NCBI GenBank assembly: GCA_000697665.1
Contig: KL197716.1
Coordinates: 471,211 to 535,210 of the forward strand
Length of the DNA stretch: 64,000 bases
Direction: 5' to 3'
Source: Jaapia argillacea MUCL 33604
Lineage: Eukaryota > Basidiomycota > Agaricomycetes > Jaapiales > Jaapiaceae
Positions within the stretch are counted from its first letter, which is position 1; every line of letters begins with the position of its first letter. The notes under the pieces are model-generated. The model worked only from the letters and a program-made list of their open reading frames with translations, did not search any database and had not been told where the DNA came from. The position numbers were made by a program, and so were the translations under genes. Shown piece by piece: positions 55,901 to 64,000 of this stretch.

Positions 55901-57084
55901 ATGATAGATGGTAACAGGTAGCTCGAGAAGGATATCTTTACTAGAAATCCAATGAGCTCGCAATAGATCTGACAAATCCATAAGGCGGAGCGACGTACTT
56001 TCCAATTCCCATACTCATCTTCACACATATCGTACATCGAACTTCAAACAACGCCTCCGAGATTCTGTCTGATTCCGGTTCGTCTTCTCTGAGCCCTCCT
56101 TTCACCCCTATGGCATTTTTCGGGACCTCAAAAACAAGGCTCGCAATGCCCTCGGTGCCAGGTTGAGCTATGTACTCTGGCCCACGAAAAGCGACCGTCG
56201 TGAGTGTGTCAGAGATCTGTAGCGGAGGTTTTTCTTCGTTTGGGATCTTGGGTAGATGAAGGTGTCGAGTGAGAGTTATCGATAATCCAGAATTCTGAGG
56301 TCCAGGATATCGGTGAGTTCAGAGTATATGCGCTTCGATAACTGATGAGGAAATACCTTCTTGGTCGAGTGATTCTTGACTTGTAACTCGACGCACGCAC
56401 TCCGACCAGCAACAACTACCCCACCAGCGACCCTCCCTTGGACCCAAATCTTTCCATGCTCACCAACGACCACTGCCTCTGGTGCCACTCGCACTGGATC
56501 ATCCTCAAAACCCTCCACAACTTCAACCTCCTTTCTATCAGTGACAAGTCGCTTCTCTCCCTTCCAAGCCACTCCGACAGTGGCTCGGACTTCGTAGCGA
56601 AGCCTCGCGAGACCTGAGCCGAAATTTAGAGATGAGGGACAGGAGAATGGTAGGGGGATTCGGAAGAGGAAGGTGGTTTGGCCGCGTCTGGCGGGGTGAT
56701 AATGTGCTGGTAGGGGTGGCTCTCCTGGATATGGATGTGCGAGGACTGCGTTGGATGGAGGGAGACCTTCGCCTTGGAATCGCCTCCGAGAATGTAAGAA
56801 GGTAGATGTTGCAGAATGGTCCCTGGAAGTAAGCTCTTCAATATCAAGTCAGTCTTTGTGATCGATGAGCTGGTAGATTAGGTTGTATGAGACATACCTT
56901 CGATCCCGAATAACTCTACCATCATAACACCAAGCCCTAACCCTTTGTCGGCTCGACATTCCAATTCCAGTTTACCAGATACAGCGTCTCCCGCTTGGAA
57001 TAGAGGATCCGAGAGCGTCAAGGAGACTTTGACTTTGGAATGGTGAGGAGAGGCATTCATCGGTTCCGGCCTCGTGTGCACCAT
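52937..57084 (-). CDS. Arrestin-domain protein with long disordered tail
   Basis: Split gene; start MVHTRPEPMNASPHHSKVKV at 57084. N-terminal arrestin fold: VSLTLSDPLFQAGDAVSGKL, GVMMVELFGIEG, then after introns FLFRIPLPFSCPSSLNFGSG and LARLRYEVRATVGVAWKGEK. C-terminal arrestin fold: GKIWVQGRVAGGVVVAGRSA, CVELQVKNHSTKK, and SKDILLELPVTIYHPSTLPS. The last exon (52937-56005) is very long: proline/tyrosine-rich (PYPDPYALPYDYS, PPPPSQTPLPYAY), then a charged repeat of RKSEEKAR type (about 54170-54370) that should form a long helix, then more SH3-type proline motifs and a C-terminus with RLRDLIKKYQGQGT. Fungal arrestins link transporters to Rsp5-type ubiquitin ligases; PPxY-like sequences (PPLPxY) are suggestive. 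The RKSEEKAR-type array is the least usual part. Confidence 0.8.
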
Positions 57085-57904
57085 GATGGTCGATATGAAA
57101 GATGATAGGGTCAATCACACCGTATATTAGACGAGCGAGGCTCTGGAAATAAGATATCACGGAAAGATGATAGCAGGTGCAGAAACCAGGCGGTTGTAAG
57201 TCCAAGGGGTTCGGTGAGTATAGGGGTGCAGGTGTCTTGTAAGTTTCGGAGTAGCGCACAGCGTGACCGGAGACAATTATAGATTGTATTCCTGTCGTCG
57301 AATGTGAGCCTAGCCAAGCCCAAGAGTTGCGAAGGTACAAAGCATAGGCTTCGAGCACAATCCGAGGCTTGCAGGTCTTCGAGCACGATGATGATGGGGC
57401 GCTGGAGCCACACAGCCGCCACAACTATCGTCAAGTTCCAAAAAGGAAATGCCGTCGGCAATTTTTTGTTTTGTCCAAGTCCAACTGCCCTCTTTCCACC
57501 TCCATCGTCGAACCCGGCTGAAGCTTCAGTGTTTATGCTTCGTCCTCCATGGTTCTTGGATGTGGCTCGTGGAGAAGCTGCTGACCCTCTCGAGATGAAA
57601 TCCTGGCAATGAGAACCCATCTCGTTGAAATTCGATGCTGGAATGGGTTTGGGTGCCTTTATCAAACCGTCACCGAGAATGCTCCAAATCGCTCACACCA
57701 CCTCTGTTATCGTCACCTTGGCCACTTGCTAGGTCTATTTCTTGTCTACGACATCACTTCTCTGTGCTTCTTCGGCCCGCTTTATCATCCCGTTGAGAGT
57801 AGATAAGCCCAACATCCTCGAGGGCTCAGGCTCTTGAGCCAGAGGCTGCATTCTGTCCTTCTCGCACCAAGTATACTGAGCTTTCCTGAACCAAAGTATT
57901 GAAA
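57085..57904. other. Divergent intergenic region, arrestin / formamidase
   Basis: No gene seen. Holds the two divergent promoters. Overlapping frames on both strands (for example 57111-57665 minus and 57304-57612 plus) have no recognisable content. Confidence 0.5.
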
Positions 57905-60541
57905 CATGGCAACAAGAGCGAACTCGATCCCGATTCCCACTCTTGTTTCGGTAAGTCGATGTCAGCATGTTAACGCTTCTCCCTCGGGCTTCTAAACTGT
58001 TATCCCCCAGGTCGATCCATTCATGTATGATCATCCACCTTCCGGGTCGCCTCGCAACCGTTGAGCGTTGATCCACTTCTGCGTTACAGTCCTGCCGATC
58101 AACAAAAGGGATTGCACAACCGTTGGCAGTCAGTCCTGTCACAGAGTACCAGTATCTATGCAGCTATCTTGACCGTTTTATGCCAGCCCGGATATCCCTC
58201 CCGTCGCAACCGTCAAGCCAGGAGAGGTACGTATCGGTACCCTCGTCTTCTCCCACTACCAAATAACTAATCCGTACCTTAGTCTTTCAAGATCGAGTGT
58301 GTTGGTGAGTCCTGCTCCCCATATCACCCACCCGACAACACAAATTTCATCCATGTACAGACTGGACGGGCGCACAGATTGGCAACAACGATTGTAAGTA
58401 TTTTCGATTACAGCCCTCGACCTAATCTAATCTTTTCCGTAGGCAGCGATGATCTCAAAGATGTGGACCTCACGCGAGTTCATAACCTTTCGGGCCCAAT
58501 TGCTGTGGAAGGAGCCGAGCCCGGCGATTGCTTGGTTGTCGACATCTTGGATGGTGTGTGATCTCTCGCTTCGCTTCTGGTATTCGAAAGGATGTTGAGG
58601 ATGATTACCATGGTTCAGTCACACCTTTTGACAAGATGCCCTGGGGATACACCGTAAGTTTCATTCCCGAGAATCACTCCGATCAGTTATTGATCGATTG
58701 TTTCAGGGTATCTTCGAGTTGGAGAACGGCGGTGGTCTCTTCGGTATGGAGAGATGACTATATGCGTACTAGGTTTCATCTATTGACACATTCCACCAGC
58801 CCGCGAGTTCAACAGCAAAGCTTGCAAGGCGATCTGGGATTTCAAAGGTCCTCCCCCCCACTCTCTCCCTTTCTCCCCCGTTCCTCACACACTCTTTCGT
58901 TCAGGCATCTACGCAACCTCCCGCCACATCCCCGGCGTCCGTTTCGCCGGTGTCTCCCACCCTGGTCTAATCGGAACAGCCCCCTCCCAAGAACTCCTCG
59001 ACACCTGGAACAAACGCGAAGGCGAGCTCATCGCCGCACATGTAAACTCTGTTCCACCTGTTGCGTTCCCGCCCGAACCAATAGGTGCGTATGTGGGGCA
59101 GGAGTTGAGCCCTAGTGTTCGGGAAAAGGTTTATAAGGAGGGTGCGAGGACTATTCCGGGAAGAGAACATGGAGGGAATTGTGATGTGAGTCGATTTCCA
59201 TATTTCCATTGTTTGATGGTATTGAGCTCATTGGTCATTGATGGGTTCAGATCAAGAATTTGTCGAGGTAGGCCAACCTCGATTCTTTGCGCTTTTGGAG
59301 GTTTGCTAAGAGGTGGGATAGGGGTTCTCGATGCTACTTCCCCGTTTTCGTCAAAGGTGCAAACTTCTCAGTTGGAGATTTGCACTTCTCACAAGGAGAT
59401 GTAAGTATCCCACTGCTATCTCTCGCGTTGTCACTGCTGACCTCTGCTAACAGGGCGAAGTAAGTCTCCCAACAAGAGCTGACAACTCCGTTTGACTGAC
59501 TGTGAACTACGAACGCAGCTATCCTTCTGCGGAGCCATCGAGATGGTTTGCCTTTACCCCATACTTTCAAGCGACAATAGCGATTAATCTGAAGGCGTGA
59601 TCCGCAGGCTGGAATCATTACATTCAGCACCTCCATTATCAAAGGCGGAGTGGAGAAGTTCGCTATGAAGCAGCCAATGTTCTTAGTGCGTTATATCAGC
59701 CCGCAAATTGTTCGGCGAGCTCACACGCAGACTTCGACTTCATAGCCCTCTCCCATCGACCCTCTGTATTCCTCCAAGGTAACCCTATTCCTACGTTTTT
59801 TCAGTGAAATTCGGCTCATTTTTTCGCTAGCTTATTTTCGAAGGTATCAGCGTCGACTACCGTACGTAAACTTCCCTCAACTCATGTGCATCCGTCTGAT
59901 GATATACTCCAGATGGTGACGGAAAGCAATACAACATGGATGCGTAAGCTCTCCTCTCACCTTCCGAGTCAAACTCGGATAGTAATCTGGTACGCGAACA
60001 GCACCGTCGCGTACAAGCAAGCTGCTTTGAATGCAATCGCGTATCTCCAGAAGGTGAGGGTGTCTGCTGTTCTCATTTGAATTATTTGTGACTTTGTTGT
60101 TCGTTTTCTAGATTGGTTACAGTACGTTGTCCCTATCATCTGTTCTTCTCTAAACTGATGTCTGTCTCAGCTCGAGAGCAAGCTTGTGAGTTCAAAATCG
60201 TCGCCTGTGGTCCGCTTATGGACATGTTTCCCTCGTAGATCTTCTCCTCTCCGCCGCTCCTATCGAGAGTCATGTCGGCGCAGTCGTTGTTCGTATTTTT
60301 CTTTAATACTGGCTCGATGTATACACTAAAGGAATTGTTCTAGGATTCCCCGAACGCTTGCGTAACGTTGGCCCTGCCACTTGGGATTTTTGAACATGTA
60401 AATGAAACCACATCGTCTCGTCTGTGCAAGCAACTGACACTGATCGACGGCTCTCCTTTGAAGGATATCTTGCCGAAGGAGGAGGGCCTCACGAAGAAGG
60501 ACTTTGGACAGGCTGCCATTAGGTCCGATGGAGTTATCTAA
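57905..60541 (+). CDS. Formamidase (FmdA/AmdA family)
   Basis: Hydrolyses formamide to formate and ammonia, a nitrogen-source enzyme of the cytosol. Start at 57905 (MATRANSIPIPTLVSVDPF). More than a dozen short introns; spliced pieces read as the family in order: GLHNRWHPDIPPVATVKPGE, IECVDWTG, DVDLTRVHNLSGPIAVEGAE, GDCLVVDILD, GIFELENGGG, GIYATSRHIPGVRFAGVSHP, GLIGTAPSQELLDTWNKREG, ARTIPGREHGGNCD, IKNLSRG, GANFSVGDLHFSQGDGE, FCGAIEM, IIKGGVEKFAMKQPMF, EGISVDY, MDATVAYKQAALNAIAYLQK, REQAYLLLSAAPIESHVGAV, and NACVTLALPLGIFE. Stop at 60539. About 410 residues, the normal size for fungal formamidases. All conserved blocks are present; no break seen. Confidence 0.9.
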
Positions 60542-61132
60542 AGGAGGAACGAGATCTGAACTGGTACGGATGCCTCAGTCTGTCTTATAAGTGGCTGACC
60601 TATCGTTATGTTACCAGGATGGGTTCGAGAAGAAGTAACTCTGTCGTACACATTGGAAGGTAGTGACGATGCATGTACAGTAGTAGTTCGATTGGAATGC
60701 AGCATGAAATGTCTTCGCTATACCCGGTGACTTCTGTTGAATCTCCTTCGTTTCATTAATGGAGCACCCAGGTGCCATAGAAGAAATTAGGAGTGGAGAG
60801 GAGTCCGTCTGACTTGAAGAGGGTGTCTATACAGAAGGAGCGAAATCCGACGACGAGCGAGCTGAGGGAGTGGATCGAAGTACCACAAACTGAACGCCGA
60901 ACGAACGGGGCGAGGCCTATTAAGACAGCGATTCATGGATGTCAATGAACTAAATGCCACGAGCAGATATCTGCCGAGTTGAGTGCTAGTAAGCTTGGAC
61001 GTGATATTTACGCACAAATAGACGTTACGAGGAGGAGTTGGAAATTCTGACTCGGAGGGTAGAGTACCATTATTTGCTAAACAACATTATAGAGCCTTCG
61101 CCAGTCCGACAAGGAAGGGGGTTATGCCCAAA
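60542..61132. other. Intergenic, convergent 3' ends
   Basis: No gene seen between the 3' ends of the formamidase gene and the STAND/ULD_2 gene. Confidence 0.5.
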
Positions 61133-63220
61133 TCAATCAAGGTTAGTCGGCTTCTCACAAACGAGCAATTCCATTTGTACGAAGCCATCGCTCCCCCCGT
61201 CCTTCACCAACCCACCGAAAAAAACCTTCTGTCCTAAATAATCCACTCTCTTCACTCCTTTCTTCCTTTCTTCGAACTCTCCCGTGTTGAGGGAAGTCGC
61301 GCACCTCCTGTAATAAGCCGATGTAAGCTCGTCCTTTTGGGAGCTGTCAGCCATATCCCAAATCTGGTGGTTAATTGGGTATCGCAGGGACCGGTAGATG
61401 GAGTCGAGGACAGCGCCGACAGTGATGTGAGTTGTCTGGGGAACGGCAGAAACTTGAGTAAGAACGGTGTTGGAGAATAAATTTCGCAATTGAGAGATCG
61501 AATGGCACGTGATATCCATTCGAGTAGTGGGCGGGTATGTAGCAGGCTGGGACAACTCATAGCTGGAAAGTGGGATCGTTTTCCCGATGCCGATGAACCC
61601 GTAGGGGTTAAAAGTCGATATGGATAGATCAAACAGGATCGGCGGGGAGACTTTGCCATCGAGAAATGCATGGATGTGAGGTGGGATCGATTCTCCAGAG
61701 AGCAATGGACGGCTGAGAAGGCGTGTAGGCCTAATGGTGTGGATCCGAAGAAATAGCTTCCTATCGCCGTCGAGGTCCTCCTGTGGAGAACGGAAGCCGG
61801 CCTCCGGGTGTCCTGGCTGCCCCGAACCAGGTTCGGAAGGCCCAGGTTTACTTGGGCCAGATTCGCTCGGATCAGATTTGCTTGTAATGGATGTATCTGA
61901 TTCAGATTCACCAGTAACAGAGCCGGGAAAGACATTGTCTTGAGTTGTTACTTGGAATCTACATCCGCAATACGTGCTACCAGCGTTTTCAATCAATGGC
62001 CATCAAATTCGATGAACTGCACTCACCATTCCGCCCAGGCACTGGGGGAGACGCTCTCGCACTTCTTATCGCATCGTGGACACAGACGTTCAACTTCGCC
62101 CTCCCTCGACGGATCCAACACAACAGCCGACATCTTCAATAACATCCCTTTGCGAACCGTATCGGTCCACCGATCAGGGGCGATGGGCTGCATCTCGTCG
62201 TCATGCCCAATCTCGTATGCGCCCTTGTCTACGTATCGTTGTCCAGCACGACCCTGAAAGTGAGCTTTCACTGTCGCATCGAATTTCTATTCCTCGAGGT
62301 GAGAACAGCTCACAAGAGAAGGAATTAGAGGCTTACACTCCACGTGAGGCAGAGTTCCATTGGTAGGGTCAGAGTTACCCCCAATACATCCACAAATTCT
62401 ACAGCATTATGGCGAGAATATCCAATGAACGGTGGAAGACCTCGGAGAACCGAAGAAACCTCTGCCAAAAGGGATTGGATGGATCCATAGACTTGCCTCG
62501 CCTCGTCACGAAAGGAAAAGACCACGTCACCGATCGACCTGAATAGTTTTCAACGGGAAGATCATACCGCCCAAAATGAAATGTGCGTACACGATGTTGC
62601 TGAGGAGCAGCCGCATTGTGGACATTACGTCTGTGAGTCCTGATTTGAGAGACAGTCGATCTTCTCTTTCTTCGTTGCCAAGTTCGATGATAGTGGCGTG
62701 TCCTTCACTGGTGAGTCGAAGGATATCGCCACTGGATGACCTAGGAGAAATAGCCGAGGTGAAGTGATTTGTCTCTAAACGGGAAAACTCGATGTAATAC
62801 ATACGTCGTCCAAACCAAGAGGAAGACCATGATGTTTTGACGATGGACAGAGAGCTTTGCTCTAAGACCGTCAACAGCACCCTTCTTAAACACCCACTTC
62901 ACCTTGCGCCAAGCACTACCTTGACTCCCATGACCCAGTTGCTCGTATCCCTGGGCCCTCTTCCAAAATTTATCCATCTCTGAATGACACGCAGTGACTT
63001 CGGTAGAGATGCTGGCCAGGGCGTCTTCATCGAAACTTATTCGCTGACCCAGTCGATCGACGAGTTTGAGAGCTTGTGACAATGACTTTAGCTCGCTCCG
63101 AAGTGCCTGGTACTCAGAAGAGGAGCCTGTAGCATCGTCAAGAGCCTTTGCGATGGTGACAGCGAGCTGAACGGCAGCGACGATGTCGCCAAAGGAGCTG
63201 AAAGTGGTGGGGAAGGGCAT
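61133..63220 (-). CDS. STAND-N / ULD_2 / zinc-ribbon / DUF6699 protein
   Basis: Start MPFPTTFSSFGDIVAAVQLA at 63220. The N-terminal helical domain (AAVQLAVTIAKALDDATGSS, LRSELKSLSQALKLVDRL) is the fungal domain found in front of STAND proteins. Further exons have a central helical part and an ULD_2 ubiquitin-like domain (VTLTLPMELCLTWSV, VDKGAYEIGHDDEMQPIAPD, VRKGMLLKMSAVV). An intron 61977-62026 joins CPRCDKKCESVSPSAWAE to CTYCGCRF in frame, which makes a CxxC...CxxC zinc ribbon. The last exon, after an S/P/G-rich linker, has a DUF6699-like domain (VSPPILFDLSISTFNP, SQPATYPPTTRMDITCHSIS, ITVGAVLDSIYRSLRYPINH, SAYYRRC). The enzymatic function is unknown. The N-terminal, ULD_2 and zinc-ribbon set is common in mushroom genomes; the fused DUF6699 end is less so. 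A stop and restart near 62000 is the alternative. Confidence 0.7.
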
Positions 63221-63671
63221 GGATGTACAACGCACAGCACGGTACAGCACAACATTTTTGTGGGTGCTCCAGGCGGTGCAACGCGTGGATGGATGCAGGT
63301 TTGAGTTGGCGCCCAAGGTGCCAACACCGAATAACTTCGCCAAGTTCAAACGGCAGGGTGACAGCGTGCTAATACTCACGCAGCAGTGTCACGCTATCGT
63401 TGATGCATGTCACGTTTCAGTGACCTAGCTACTCTAGTATTTTCTTCTCCATATCTAAAGTCGGCGTCTAAGATACCGTTGGGATCTAACACAGATATTG
63501 CCCTTCCCCCCCCCCCAAAATCTTTCGTCGTTGAGATGCAAGGCTGAGCGAATCATGACTCACCCCTCGGCTCCCGGCTCTGGCTTCGTGCAGTGCAGGC
63601 ACTGCCATACCTAGCTAATTAAATGACTGCCTTCAAGCGTGACCCACGTCTCCTGTTCCCACTTCTCCATC
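63221..63671. other. Divergent intergenic region with C-tract
   Basis: No gene seen. A run of about ten C (near 63508) lies here. It holds the promoters of the two flanking genes. Confidence 0.5.
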
Positions 63672-64000
63672 ATGGATCACACAACGAAACTTCAAGCTTC
63701 TGAGCACCCCATCAAATCTGTCACCGTCTTCAAGTCCTCCAAAGCGGAGGTTGTTCGAACATTTGTCCACGATCTTGAGGTGAGAAGATCAGTCGGTGGT
63801 GAACGCGCTATTCAGACTGACAATTTCCCTCACAGGCAGGCCAGAATAAGATCGAAATTGTTGGGTTGCCCAGTTGCATCGACACCGAGTCTGCCCGAGT
63901 TTCAGGCTTGGGCGACGCTCGCCTCTTTGACGTCGTCTGTGTCATAGCGGACAAGCCTGCTTCTTCCTATGACGGAAGGTCAGAGACCATCCGCATCCTT
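63672..64000 (+). CDS. DUF4139 (MuiA-like) protein, 5' end only
   Basis: Start at 63672 (MDHTTKLQASEHPIKSVTVF). The first exon ends at about 63780 (FVHDLE) and the second begins near 63836 (AGQNKIEIVGLPSCIDTESA), then VSGLGDARLFDVVCVIADKP. The spliced reading matches the N-terminal DUF4140 domain of the DUF4139/mucoidy inhibitor A-like family (pattern V.VF.S.KAEV.R.F...L..G.NKIEI.GLPS.IDT.S.RV.GLG.ARL.DVVC). The gene runs off the end of the window. The family's function in fungi is not established. Confidence 0.8.

Noticed and set aside
63500-63520. Poly-C run as a functional site
   Set aside because: A single C-tract of about ten bases in an intergenic region; nothing else supports a function.
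1-64000. CRISPR array, rRNA, bacterial operon or viral gene
   Set aside because: No regularly spaced repeats, no rRNA sequence and no such genes were seen; all genes carry fungal introns.

Overview
The window is nuclear DNA from a filamentous basidiomycete, most likely an Agaricomycete. Nearly every gene is split by 50-80 nt introns with GT(A/G)NGT donors and short CTNAN-type branch sites. The protein families (DUF6699, ULD_2/STAND-N, DUF4246, fungal formamidase, GH3 beta-xylosidase and a large family of BTB proteins) are typical of mushroom-forming fungi. No prokaryotic, organellar or viral feature was seen.

Layout. 1-110: a 19-bp minisatellite. 1.0-3.5 kb: an RS- and proline-rich protein with an N-myristoylation-like start and two C-terminal membrane segments. 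3.6-5.5 kb: weak minus-strand coding potential, not recognised. 5.9-7.9 kb: a leucine-rich-repeat gene on the minus strand. 8.6-23.3 kb: a plus-strand array of six or seven BTB-domain genes, called here A, B, C/D (a fused pseudogene), E, F and G. 23.5-35.7 kb: a block of ordinary single-copy genes: a MINDY deubiquitinase, a DUF4246 protein, a secreted GH3 beta-xylosidase, a TPR protein and a REX1-type RNA exonuclease. 36.0-52.3 kb: a second BTB array on the minus strand (H, I, J, K, L, M). Its first part is a tandem triplication whose breakpoints lie inside the exonuclease gene and inside BTB gene K. 52.9-57.1 kb: an arrestin-domain protein with a long disordered tail. 57.9-60.5 kb: a formamidase. 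61.1-63.2 kb: a STAND-N/ULD_2/zinc-ribbon/DUF6699 protein. 63.7 kb to the end: the start of a DUF4139 (MuiA-like) protein.

The striking part is the BTB expansion: about thirteen copies in two convergent arrays around a housekeeping block. The copies show tandem duplication, chimeric fusion, frameshift, segmental triplication that also carried exonuclease fragments, and two transposon insertions in one exon. Two members (E and F) end in a segment that closely resembles the SFEELR..DY..GRK segment of Nup98-type nucleoporins, which is not a usual partner of a BTB domain. All members share one architecture: a disordered N-terminal exon, a short BTB core exon, a helical BACK-like exon and a variable C-terminus. 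This is what a rapidly turning-over adaptor or recognition family would look like, but no function is shown by the sequence.
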